Of a DNA stretch of 16,241 nucleotides, positions 6,621-14,196 are shown piece after piece. The notes below the pieces were generated by a model. That model saw nothing but the letters and a program-made list of their open reading frames with translations. It was not told where the DNA came from and did no database searches. Source of the stretch: Bacteroidota bacterium (GTDB lineage: Bacteria > Bacteroidota > Rhodothermia > Rhodothermales > JAAAOL01); assembly GCA_009908885.1 (NCBI GenBank), contig JAAAOL010000003.1, positions 1 to 16,241 on the forward strand, in the 5' to 3' direction. Every line of letters begins with the position of its first letter. Positions within the stretch are counted from its first letter, which is position 1. Both the position numbers and the translations under genes were made by a program.

Positions 6621-9600
6621 CTACGTCGTGAGCGTGTAGCCGGGGGACAGCTCGCCGTCGCCGCGTCGTTGTGACAGACGCAGTTCGCCCCCGCCCTGGC
6701 CATGGATGCCCGGAACGGCCACCAGCAGCGGCGTAAACGTGTTCGCCTCCAGCGCGATGGGGAGTTCGACGGCCCCCTGCGCCTCGCCGATCTCCACCAC
6801 GTCCAGGCTGCGGTAGGTACCCAGCTTGAGGCTCGGCGCCTGCCCGTCCGTCCGGCTGCCCAGGTTGAAGTGCGTTCCGGCGGGCGCAGTGACCACCACG
6901 GCCTCGTCGTCGCCGCACTTGACGGCCACGCGCGCCTTGGTCAGCAGTCGGATCGAGCAGTGCTTTTCCTTCTCCTCTGCGGCTCCGTTCTGCATCTCAT
7001 CGACGTACTTGCGGAGCCGTCGCATCAGGCGCGGATCGGCCAGGTGCATCACCACGCGGGCCCCGGCGGGCAGGCGGGAGCGGTCCACGTAGAGGCGATC
7101 GATGCCGCTGCGGGCCGACGTGCCCACCATGATGGCATGGAACAGGTCACCGCTGGCGTCGTCGGCGTCGAGGATGGTGATGTTGCGCTGCGCGATGTTG
7201 TTGTCCCGCTTGATGTCGAAGGTAGCTCCGGCGGGGTCGGGGCCGTCGTGCGGCGACACCTCGATCAGCAGGCACGGGTGCCAGGACACGGTGCTGCCGC
7301 CGACGGTTACGGTCGCGGGCGGAATCAGCGCCTGCGGCCATGTCATCTTGACGATCTGATCGGCTCCCGCCGCCAGGTTGTCGATGCGGATCTCGTCGAT
7401 CAGGTACGTCCCCGGCGTCAGCGGGCTGGGCACCGGGTCGCCAGGCCGGTTCGTGGGGATGAACTCCTCCGGATAGCGGAATTCGAAGCCCGGGAAGTGG
7501 GTGATCATCGCGCGGATGTACACCTCGTTGCTCGCCCCCGTGCCGACGTTGCGCACGCGGCAGAAGACGTAGTTGTCCTGCCCGCGCTTCGGGTTCTGGT
7601 GCGGCGGATTGGCGCCATAGGCGAGCGCCGGGATTGGATCGTCGGTCTGCCGCACCCAGATGTCGGGGCTGTGCGCGTGCCACCCCGTCGAGGGCACCGC
7701 CCCCGTGTCGCTGAGGTTTTCGCGCACCACGATGTCGGCGTTGAGCGTCCCGTCGCGGGCGGCGATGACAGCGGCGTCGACGTCCACGCGTCCGAAGCCA
7801 TACCACTGGCTGAACTCGTTGACGCCGTCACCGTCGTTGTCCACCCACTGCCCGATCGGGTCCGTGTTGGCGAAGTCGATGCGGTTGGCCGTCGTGCGCA
7901 GGATCTCCCGCACCTCGACCCACGTCAGCGACGGATCGGTGGAGATCACCAGCGCGGCCGCCCCGGCGATGGTCGGCGAGGCGTGGCTCGTCCCGCCGAA
8001 GGTGGCGTCGTAGTCGTTGCACGTCGTCGGCCCGGCGCATCCGTCGAGCGCGCCCGTCCCGACGCGGACGCAGGTGGTCGTCGGGTCGATGATCGTGCCA
8101 GTCCCGGGGGCATAGGCCGTGTGGCTCGGCGCGACGATGTCCATCTCGGGCCCGAAGGGGGAATACAGCGCCCGCGTATCGACCGCCACGGCCAGGTTGT
8201 TCGTATTGCCGTTCGGATCGGCGTGGAAGCTGTTTACCGGCGAGGTCGGATTGCTGTTGATGCTGGCTCCCACCGCGATCGTCCGCTCGTACGCCGCGTA
8301 CTGGCGCAGGGCCGAGAACTGAATGTGGCCCAGATTGCCGGTCGAGAAGGTGACGACGCACCCGCGCCCGCCGCGCCCGTAGACGGTCAGGAAGTCGAAG
8401 CAGTCGCGCAGCGCCGAAGACAGCGCGCCGCCGGTGACGCCCCACGAGTTCGAGATTACGTCGGCAGGCCGCGCCGGGAGCGCCGGGAAGCCGACGGCGG
8501 TAGCGCCGGTGTTGAAGCCCGCCGCCCAGATGAACGCGTCCGCCATCTCGATGCCCGTGGCCGGGCTGGGCAGGCGCGCGCCGATGAGGTGGCAGTTGGG
8601 CGCCACGCCCGCCGTGCCGCGCCCGTTGTCGAAGGCCGCCGTCGCCGTGCCCGCACACTGCGTCCCGTGGTCCCCGCCCAGGCTGCCGACGGTTTGCGCC
8701 GCCATCGCGCTGAAATCGAACGAGGTGACCAGCTTGGACGTCCCGTCCGTGAGCGTCGCCGTCAGGTCCGGGTGGTTGGGCGCCACGCCGTGCGGGTCGA
8801 ACACCGCCACGGTGACGTCGGCGCTGCCGCCCCGCAGGTCCACGGCGATGTCGTCGAGCGTGTCCCAGGCCTCATCGCAGTTGATGAGCGGCAGATGGTT
8901 CAGGTTGGCCCAGAGCGTGTCGTTCGGCGTGTACTGGTCCAGTTCGAGCTGCATCAGCAGGTTGGGCTCGGCATAGCGGACCGGAAATTTCTCCCGCAGC
9001 GTCTGCGCGATCGAGAGCAGCTCATAGGTCGGCGCGCCGGGCCGGGCCAGCAGGAAGGCGTTGCCCGCGTAGAGGATGGGCCGCTCGACGCGGAGTCCCA
9101 CCTCGCGGGCGATGCGCTGCACGTCCTCGCGGGTCACGTGGTCTTCGAAGCGCACGGTGAGTTCGTTCGTCAGGCCCTGGATCGGTCGCTCGCCCCGCCG
9201 CACCGGGCGGGCCAGCCGTGCGGTGAGGCCCTGCTGTTCCAGATCGCTGACCACGGCCTGCATGCGCTCCTCGGCCTCGCCATTATCGCCATCCTCCAGT
9301 TCCACCCGCACGTAGCTCACGTCGGCGGGCTGCGCCGCCTCGCCATTGCCGTTCGCGGGCGTCAGGACGGCGGGCAACGGCTCGGCCTTCAGTCCCCGTC
9401 GATTCAGCCGGTCCCGCGTCACGTCCGGGGCCTCCGGGCCTCGGCTGACGAGCAGGAACGACCGCTCGTCCGGCTCGAAGTAGACCTTGGTCTCTCCCGC
9501 AACGTAGAACGGCTGCCCTTTCCGGCCCAGCACGACGGTGACCGTCTTCGAACCGGCGGTCAGTTCGACGGTCCGGTGCTCGTCCTGTAGCTTGCTCTTG

Positions 9601-9788
9601 GGCTTCGACACCTCCAGGTCATACCGGCCGGGCTCCAGTCCCTCGGCGTGCACGACGCCCGCGTCCGAGGTCGTCCCCAGCTTCTTGTATTTCTTGCTGC
9701 CAGCGGCTCGGAGTTGAACGTCTGCCCCTTTGACCGGAGCACCATTGGCGTCTTCGACGATGACGTAGATGCGACTCGTGGTTTTCAT
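6621..9788 (-). CDS. S8 (subtilisin) family serine peptidase, multidomain
   Basis: A 1055-residue subtilase. Residues 1-90 look like a carboxypeptidase-regulatory/Ig-like beta domain. Residues about 207-281 resemble an S8 prodomain ending in VRYAEPNLLMQ. The catalytic domain spans about 285-680 with D331 (in VAVFDPHGV), H374 (in GGDHGTQCAG), oxyanion N485 (in FSTGN) and S601 (in GGTSHASP). A 370-residue beta-rich C-terminal region follows, containing SPDIWVR and NPKRGQDNYVFCRVRNVG. I see no N-terminal signal peptide and no obvious C-terminal type IX sorting domain, which is unusual for this family. The Asp context DPHG departs from the usual D-T/S-G. The ATG at 9788 has a GAGGA Shine-Dalgarno sequence seven bases upstream. 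It is the second gene of a two-gene operon, 63 bp after its partner. The family is secure; the substrate and export route are unknown. Confidence 0.93.
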   Translation of the reverse strand: MKTTSRIYVIVEDANGAPVKGADVQLRAAGSKKYKKLGTTSDAGVVHAEGLEPGRYDLEVSKPKSKLQDEHRTVELTAGSKTVTVVLGRKGQPFYVAGETKVYFEPDERSFLLVSRGPEAPDVTRDRLNRRGLKAEPLPAVLTPANGNGEAAQPADVSYVRVELEDGDNGEAEERMQAVVSDLEQQGLTARLARPVRRGERPIQGLTNELTVRFEDHVTREDVQRIAREVGLRVERPILYAGNAFLLARPGAPTYELLSIAQTLREKFPVRYAEPNLLMQLELDQYTPNDTLWANLNHLPLINCDEAWDTLDDIAVDLRGGSADVTVAVFDPHGVAPNHPDLTATLTDGTSKLVTSFDFSAMAAQTVGSLGGDHGTQCAGTATAAFDNGRGTAGVAPNCHLIGARLPSPATGIEMADAFIWAAGFNTGATAVGFPALPARPADVISNSWGVTGGALSSALRDCFDFLTVYGRGGRGCVVTFSTGNLGHIQFSALRQYAAYERTIAVGASINSNPTSPVNSFHADPNGNTNNLAVAVDTRALYSPFGPEMDIVAPSHTAYAPGTGTIIDPTTTCVRVGTGALDGCAGPTTCNDYDATFGGTSHASPTIAGAAALVISTDPSLTWVEVREILRTTANRIDFANTDPIGQWVDNDGDGVNEFSQWYGFGRVDVDAAVIAARDGTLNADIVVRENLSDTGAVPSTGWHAHSPDIWVRQTDDPIPALAYGANPPHQNPKRGQDNYVFCRVRNVGTGASNEVYIRAMITHFPGFEFRYPEEFIPTNRPGDPVPSPLTPGTYLIDEIRIDNLAAGADQIVKMTWPQALIPPATVTVGGSTVSWHPCLLIEVSPHDGPDPAGATFDIKRDNNIAQRNITILDADDASGDLFHAIMVGTSARSGIDRLYVDRSRLPAGARVVMHLADPRLMRRLRKYVDEMQNGAAEEKEKHCSIRLLTKARVAVKCGDDEAVVVTAPAGTHFNLGSRTDGQAPSLKLGTYRSLDVVEIGEAQGAVELPIALEANTFTPLLVAVPGIHGQGGGELRLSQRRGDGELSPGYTLTT

Positions 9789-9795
9789 ACGGGTA

Positions 9796-9800
9796 TCCTC
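9796..9800 (-). promoter_or_regulatory. Ribosome binding site of the S8 protease gene
   Basis: GAGGA on the minus strand, with a 7-base spacer to the ATG at 9788. It supports this start codon and contrasts with most genes in the window, which have no such site. Confidence 0.7.
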
Positions 9801-9851
9801 GTAGAGTTGAGTGAGGAAATAGGAATGAGAGATTGGAGAAAAGCACCGGGA

Positions 9852-11795
9852 CTAGCCTTCGTAGAAGAAGGTCGTCTGCGGATCGCCGAGTGCGACGCCG
9901 CCGTCGCCGGTGTGGAGCCGCCAGCTCAGGCCCAGCGTGACGAGGTACGTGCATCGATGCAGCGGCTGCTGCGGATCGCCGGGCGGCACGAGCTGACTGG
10001 TGTTGATGGTGAGCGCGCCGTTGCTCATCGGGTCCGTGCCGTTCGCGTCGGCGGCGACGCTGAAGGGCAAGTGGACATCGTCCAGGTTTTTGTTGAAGCT
10101 GCCGTCGTTGCTTCGCACGTTCACGTTGACACTGGACAAGTGCGGATGGTACACGGTGTAGGCCACGTCGACGGACCCGCTGAGAGGCTGGCAGGCGTCG
10201 GTAGTGTGATCGACCATCTCCAGCAGGCGGAGCGCGTTCGTGTTGTCGAGCATGAGGGCGTTGAGCGTCGTGCCGCTGGCGGGCAGATCCGTCGTGACCG
10301 CCGTCGCGGTGTTGCGCAGCCGGATCTCGAACCGCAGCGCCACCTTACCGTCGGTTACGTCCACCTCCTCCGACGGTGGCACGTTGTCACCCGCTGAGAG
10401 GCCCGCCCCAGGACTCGTCGCCGGAGCCAGCTTTCGCGTGTCGAGGGCCAGCAGCACATCCGGGTCCCATCCACCGTACGGCGCCCCGATGAACCCCGGA
10501 ATGTCCGCCGGGGTCACGTCCGGGTCTTCGACGAAGGCGCGCTCGACCGCTTTCTTGATGTCGAGCCACCCATTCGGATCGAGGTCGGCCTTGCGCGCCC
10601 GGACCTTCACGATCTTGAAGGATGGAGCTAGGCGGATGACACGTCCCAGCACGACGCCATCCACGAACAGATCCGCGTCGGCACCGGCTCCCACGGTCCG
10701 GGTGAAGCTGGCTGCCGACGGGGGCGCGCCCCCGTTGACGCCGGGCGTTTCACTCACGAGGAATCGATACTCGACCGTATAGGGATCACTGAGATAGGGA
10801 ACGCTGCCCATCATCTTGAGCGCGCCCCCGGTAAAGGCATAGTGGGTGCTCCCGGCTACGCCATAGCCGTCGGCGTCGAAGTCGTTGGTGCTTAGTCCGT
10901 CCGGGATCGCGAACCGCGCCTTGCCGACGTCGGTCCATACCGCCGGGACAGGCGTCTGCGGGCCGACCGGCACCGGGACGCAGAGTTCGACACAGAAGCA
11001 CGGCCCCACATTTTCGCGATCGTCCGCACGTCCTCGGGACCGCGGCTCGTCCAGCAGGACATTGCCGTCGCTGTCCTCAATGTTGAAGAACAGGTCCGGC
11101 CCACCGAAGAGTTCGACGTCGATGAACGTCCCCTCCCGGTAGAGATCCCCCAGGTAGTCGATCCGAAAGTGTCCCGCCCCATTCGTCGTCGCCGTACCCA
11201 GGTTATCGTGCTGCGTCAGGTCGACGTCGAACGCCGTAACCAGCAGCCCGGCGATGGGCACCTGGGCCTCACAAGCGGTGACGCGCCCGACGATGGTCCA
11301 CACGTCCGCCTGTCGCTTGAGGGTACAATACACTTCGCGGGGGAGGAGGAGATTGAGCGTCCAGACGTCATCGCCTGACGCCGCCGGGCGGTACGTGCCG
11401 AGAAACAGCCGTTCCGCCTCGTCGAGCGCCCGCGCCTGGCGATCACCATCCTGCAGATACGGAACCTGAGGGATGACGACGTAGACATCGAGCGCGCCTC
11501 CGGCGTAATCGGGTTCGGCGTAATCGGGTTGCTCGATGCAGAACTGCCCCTCATCGTCCGTTGTGGCACGAAGCACCAGATTGGCGGATTCGACGAGGCG
11601 GTTTAGATCGTCCTCGGAGACACGCTGGACGACGGTCTTCAGGTCCTGGCGCGCCGCGAGAGAGGTCTCCGCAGCGGAGGCCTCCCGCTCGGAATGCACG
11701 GCGATGACCTCCGCCCCACCAATGCGATCCTGAATTTGAAGCGTACCACAAAGCGTCGCGAGCAGGTAGCCGTGGAGCGTGCAGTGTTCAGGCAT
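9852..11795 (-). CDS. Protein with transthyretin/carboxypeptidase-regulatory-like domains, function unknown
   Basis: A 647-residue protein I cannot assign to a named function. I chose the ATG at 11795 because AGGAGG lies six bases upstream. The open frame extends to 11882, but that stretch contains the leader hairpins. The region around 5-115 looks like one beta-sandwich repeat (GYLLATLCGTL to ALDVYVVIP). Residues about 166-275 form a clearer transthyretin-like domain (IVGRVTACEAQVPIAGLLVTAFD, GHFRIDY, then a CFCVELC cysteine cluster). An Asp/Gly-rich central section (about 285-345) and further beta-rich segments follow to the end. There is no signal peptide and no transmembrane segment. At least ten cysteines are scattered through it. 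It is co-directional with and 63 bp upstream of the S8 protease, so a substrate, scaffold or inhibitor role for that protease is possible but only inferred. Confidence 0.8.
   Translation of the reverse strand: MPEHCTLHGYLLATLCGTLQIQDRIGGAEVIAVHSEREASAAETSLAARQDLKTVVQRVSEDDLNRLVESANLVLRATTDDEGQFCIEQPDYAEPDYAGGALDVYVVIPQVPYLQDGDRQARALDEAERLFLGTYRPAASGDDVWTLNLLLPREVYCTLKRQADVWTIVGRVTACEAQVPIAGLLVTAFDVDLTQHDNLGTATTNGAGHFRIDYLGDLYREGTFIDVELFGGPDLFFNIEDSDGNVLLDEPRSRGRADDRENVGPCFCVELCVPVPVGPQTPVPAVWTDVGKARFAIPDGLSTNDFDADGYGVAGSTHYAFTGGALKMMGSVPYLSDPYTVEYRFLVSETPGVNGGAPPSAASFTRTVGAGADADLFVDGVVLGRVIRLAPSFKIVKVRARKADLDPNGWLDIKKAVERAFVEDPDVTPADIPGFIGAPYGGWDPDVLLALDTRKLAPATSPGAGLSAGDNVPPSEEVDVTDGKVALRFEIRLRNTATAVTTDLPASGTTLNALMLDNTNALRLLEMVDHTTDACQPLSGSVDVAYTVYHPHLSSVNVNVRSNDGSFNKNLDDVHLPFSVAADANGTDPMSNGALTINTSQLVPPGDPQQPLHRCTYLVTLGLSWRLHTGDGGVALGDPQTTFFYEG
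11502..11531 (-). repeat. 15-bp in-frame tandem duplication
   Basis: GGCGTAATCGGGTT occurs at 11502-11515 and again at 11517-11530, giving two 15-bp copies. Read on the minus strand they encode QPDYA followed by EPDYA (about residues 89-98 of the 647-aa protein). It looks like a small replication-slippage duplication that preserves the frame. Confidence 0.7.
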
Positions 11796-11801
11796 ACGTT
11801 G

Positions 11802-11807
11802 CCTCCT
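11802..11807 (-). promoter_or_regulatory. Strong ribosome binding site of the 647-aa gene
   Basis: A full AGGAGG on the minus strand, six bases before the ATG at 11795. It fixes the start 29 codons inside the longest open frame. It is the strongest Shine-Dalgarno sequence in front of any well-supported gene here. Confidence 0.8.
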
Positions 11808-11837
11808 GAGAGAGATGAATGTACGAGGTGATGTCTT

Positions 11838-11912
11838 CCGAGCCAGACCAGCTCGGGCGGGTGGACGGGCGCCTTCCAGCACTTCGCAGGGATAGGACGA
11901 GCGCGAAGTGTT
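11838..11912 (-). promoter_or_regulatory. Two-hairpin 5' leader of the protease operon
   Basis: Two hairpins lie between the probable promoter and the start of the 647-aa gene. The distal one pairs AGCACTTCGC (11878-11887) with GCGAAGTGTT (11903-11912), ten pairs with one wobble and a 15-base loop. The proximal one pairs CCGAGC (11838-11843) with GCTCGG (11851-11856) around a 7-base loop. A TATAAG box on the minus strand (11944-11949) could be a -10 element for this leader, though its -35 is poor. I recognise no known riboswitch. Confidence 0.4.
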
Positions 11913-12194
11913 CGGGAAATGACACGACGACGGTAGACCCGCTCTTATAGAAACGTGAAGCCCCGTATTCTAACGTCCTTCACTCTTTATGTTACATATA
12001 CGTTACTTTCGACGTGCCCTGGCTGCCGCAGGCATTCGCTGCGCTCAGGTGCGAGAATATGTTATAGCGTCTGCTTAGAAACGACGACGCTCTCTGGCGG
12101 GTGTCCCGCCCGCATCCCTAGCCTGCTATCCACATCAGCCCTTCCGGTCAGTATCTTGCGGGACCATACCCTCTGACTCGCCTGCTTCTCCACG

Positions 12195-13586
12195 ATGCGA
12201 TCCGCCCGATTCCTGCTGTGCGTGCTCTTCACCGTCTGCTCAGCCTGCACCACCAACTCGCCCCCTAATTCCCCGGCCCCAGCCCCTCCGGCGCCGACGC
12301 TCTCGTTCGACCGCGACTCGCTGACCCAGGCCGTCCGCGCCGAGTACCTGCGTGCCTGGAACGACTACAAGACGTACGCCTGGGGCTACGACGACCTGAA
12401 GCCCCTCAGCAAGACGGGCGCCAACTGGTACGACGAATCGCTGCTGATGACGCCGGTCGATGCGCTCGACGGGATGCTGCTGATGGGGCTGGACGCCGAG
12501 GCCGACAGCACCCGCGAGTACATCGCGATGACGCTCGACTTCGACCAGGATCAGTACGTCAAGACGTTCGAGATCACGATCCGGCTGCTGGGGAGTCTGC
12601 TGGCGTGCTATCAAATGACTGATGACGAACGGCTGCTCGCACTGGCCGACGACCTGGGCACGCGGCTGCTTCCGGCATTCGAGTCGCCCACGGGCCTGCC
12701 GTACACGTTCGTCAACCTGCGCACCGGCGCCGTACGGGAGCCCGTGACCAACCCTGCCGAGGTGGGCACGCTCATTCTGGAGTTCGGCGCACTCAGCAAG
12801 CTCACCGGCAACCCGGCGTACTACGACGCTGCGAAGCGCGCTCTGGAGGCCGTCTACGAACGTCGCTCCGACCTCGACCTCGTGGGCACGGCGATCCACG
12901 TGGAGACGGGCGAATGGGTGGAGACGACGAGCCACCTCAGCGGACGCATCGACTCGTACTACGAGTACCTGCTCAAGGGCTGGCTGCTCTTCGGCGACGC
13001 GGACCTGCAGGCGATGTGGGAGACGCACCGTCCTGCCCTCCACGAGCACCTCGCCATGCAAGAAAACGGCGGTCTCTGGTACGGCTGGGTGGATATGCAC
13101 ACGGGCGCGGAGATCGCCCCCCACTTCGGCGCGCTGGATGCCTTCTTCCCTGCCGTGCTGGTGCTGGACGGCGACCTGGAGCGTGCCGCGGCGCTGCAGG
13201 AATCCGCCTACCGGATGTGGACGCTGCACGGGCTGGAGCCGGAGATCCTGGACTTCCGCGCCATGGAGGTGGTCAACGGCGCGTACCACCTGCGGCCCGA
13301 GATCATCGAGTCGGCCTACTACCTGCACCACGCCACCGGCGACCCGCGCTACCTGGAGATGGGCCGCACCTTCTTCGACGGGCTGCTGCAATACACGAAG
13401 GCGGACGCGGGCTTCGCCGCCATCCGCGACGTGCGGACGATGGAAAAGATGGATGCGATGGAGAGCTTCCTCTTCGGCGAGACGCTGAAGTACCTGTACC
13501 TGCTCTTCGCCGAGGACGCCCCGCTCTCACTCGACGAGGTCGTCCTCACCACCGAGGCCCATCCGCTGCGGCGGACGTGGGAGTGA
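12195..13586 (+). CDS. GH47-family (class I) alpha-mannosidase, putative lipoprotein
   Basis: A 463-residue protein whose motifs match glycoside hydrolase family 47, Ca2+-dependent inverting alpha-1,2-mannosidases. Diagnostic stretches are YKTYAWGYDDLKPLS (59-72), ESLLMTPVDALDGMLLMGL (81-99), TFEITIRLLGSLLA (124-137), SGRIDSYYEYLLKGW (249-263), LRPEIIESAYYL (366-377) and LTTEAHP (451-457). By family alignment from memory, E126, D253 and E369 correspond to the catalytic acid, the essential Asp and the base, and T453 to the calcium-coordinating Thr. The N-terminus (MRSARFLLCVLFTVCSAC) looks like a lipoprotein signal with C18 as the lipidated residue, followed by a Pro-rich linker, so a periplasmic or surface location is likely. 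There is no Shine-Dalgarno sequence. It stands alone, divergent from the protease operon. Confidence 0.92.
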   Translation: MRSARFLLCVLFTVCSACTTNSPPNSPAPAPPAPTLSFDRDSLTQAVRAEYLRAWNDYKTYAWGYDDLKPLSKTGANWYDESLLMTPVDALDGMLLMGLDAEADSTREYIAMTLDFDQDQYVKTFEITIRLLGSLLACYQMTDDERLLALADDLGTRLLPAFESPTGLPYTFVNLRTGAVREPVTNPAEVGTLILEFGALSKLTGNPAYYDAAKRALEAVYERRSDLDLVGTAIHVETGEWVETTSHLSGRIDSYYEYLLKGWLLFGDADLQAMWETHRPALHEHLAMQENGGLWYGWVDMHTGAEIAPHFGALDAFFPAVLVLDGDLERAAALQESAYRMWTLHGLEPEILDFRAMEVVNGAYHLRPEIIESAYYLHHATGDPRYLEMGRTFFDGLLQYTKADAGFAAIRDVRTMEKMDAMESFLFGETLKYLYLLFAEDAPLSLDEVVLTTEAHPLRRTWE

Positions 13587-13594
13587 TCGCTGGG

Positions 13595-13622
13595 GCGTGA
13601 TGCGTGGGGCGTGAGGTGAGCA
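13595..13622. repeat. Heptad array E, left-arm type only
   Basis: Four units in register: GCGTGAT (13595), GCGTGGG (13602), GCGTGAG (13609) and GTGAGCA (13616). The unit type is that of the left arm of array D. No right arm follows directly; the complementary units appear about 550 bp away in array F, on the other side of the Sel1 gene. It fills the gap between the convergent ends of the GH47 and Sel1 genes. Confidence 0.7.
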
Positions 13623-13634
13623 GGCCTCGGCCCG

Positions 13635-14057
13635 TCAGCTGTTCGTCCGGTAGTGCGCCAGTTCCTGCGCGGCTTTTTCGCTGCCTAATTCTGCCGCGCG
13701 CTCCAGCCACCGGGCCGCCTGCTCATGATCGACGGGAACGCCCTTCCCCTGCTGATAGGCCACCGCCACCATCCTGGCCGATTCCGAATGGCCCTGCCCG
13801 GCGAGCGCCTTGAACGCCTCGACCGCCTCCGCGTGCTCGCCCTCCATGTACTGCGTGAAGAAGGCGAGTTTGAACTGTGCCTCCAGATCCCCCTGCTGCG
13901 CCGCCGTGCGTAGTGACTCGATGTTTGGGTCTTCGTCAGCATCATAGGCCCCTGCCTCGTGGATATAGGCGTCTTCTGCGTCGAGCGTACCCTGCGGAGA
14001 CTCCCGCTCACAGCCTACGACGAGAACAGCGATGAGCAGTAGGGGCTGATAGCGCAT
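13635..14057 (-). CDS. Sel1-like repeat lipoprotein
   Basis: A small secreted protein with tetratricopeptide-like Sel1 repeats, which normally mediate protein-protein contacts. I use the ATG at 14057 (140 residues) because it puts the hydrophobic segment at the N-terminus (MRYQPLLLIAVLVVGC) with a lipobox cysteine at 16. The open frame reaches 14105, and starts at 14072 or 14105 would add a non-signal leader. After an acidic linker (17-45), helix pairs are seen at about 46-70, 73-104 (EAVEAFKALAGQGHSESARMVAVAYQQGKG) and 110-136 (DHEQAARWLERAAELGSEKAAQELA). That gives two clear Sel1 repeats and one degenerate one. There is no Shine-Dalgarno sequence. Heptad arms E and F flank the gene in inverted orientation. 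Confidence 0.82.
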   Translation of the reverse strand: MRYQPLLLIAVLVVGCERESPQGTLDAEDAYIHEAGAYDADEDPNIESLRTAAQQGDLEAQFKLAFFTQYMEGEHAEAVEAFKALAGQGHSESARMVAVAYQQGKGVPVDHEQAARWLERAAELGSEKAAQELAHYRTNS

Positions 14058-14071
14058 GGCGGGTAGAGACA

Positions 14072-14120
14072 TGGCGAGTGGACAGTCTACCTCATGATAA
14101 GCCATTCACCACTCAGAACC
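14072..14120. repeat. Possible decayed palindromic repeat upstream of the Sel1 gene
   Basis: TGGCGAGTGGACAG (14072-14085) and CCATTCACCACTCAG (14102-14116) are loosely complementary and show weak 7-base spacing. This could be an eroded array of the heptad family. The match is too poor to be sure. Confidence 0.25.
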
Positions 14121-14160
14121 CATCTCCGCGCCCCTTGCAAGGCACCCTCGTCGGACTAGC

Positions 14161-14195
14161 GAGCCCCCTCACGCATCACGAACCACGCAGTACGC
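14161..14195. repeat. Heptad array F, right-arm type only
   Basis: Units CTCACGC (14168), ATCACGA (14175), ACCACGC (14182) and AGTACGC (14189) are in register and end two bases before the dus stop codon. Their reverse complements (GCGTACT, GCGTGGT, TCGTGAT, GCGTGAG) match the units of array E. Arrays E and F together therefore form the two arms of one palindrome, separated by the Sel1 gene. Confidence 0.7.
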
Positions 14196-14196
14196 C

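Larger units (their letters stand above)
11796..12194. promoter_or_regulatory. Divergent intergenic region, protease operon / GH47
   Basis: This 399-bp gap separates the 647-aa gene from the GH47 gene. Its left third holds the operon leader described separately. A stretch at about 11950-12070 is clearly more AT-rich than its surroundings and is the likely promoter core for both directions; TACTTTCG just after 12000 is one mismatch from TAnnTTTG on the plus strand. A short hairpin, GGCGGG (12096-12101) with CCCGCC (12105-12110), lies in the GH47 leader. I see no tRNA or small gene here. Confidence 0.35.

Noticed and set aside
6424..6674. Small plus-strand frames after the DUF445 gene
   Set aside because: They consist of array D and the terminator hairpin and lack any protein-like composition.
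6702..9590. 962-codon plus-strand open frame opposite the protease
   Set aside because: Antisense to a clearly functional subtilase with an intact triad; its translation is Arg/Val/Asp/His-rich and has no fold signature.
11796..11882. 29-codon N-terminal extension of the 647-aa protein
   Set aside because: The AGGAGG six bases before the internal ATG and the hairpins within the extension favour the shorter protein.
12021..12060. REP-like element around CATTCGCTGCGCTCAGG
   Set aside because: It resembles REP-type sequences seen in other genomes, but there is a single copy here and no clear stem, so I cannot support it.
13595..14195. Insertion sequence with terminal inverted repeats
   Set aside because: No transposase lies between the arms and no target-site duplication is evident; the arms belong to the heptad family, so I report it as split arms instead.
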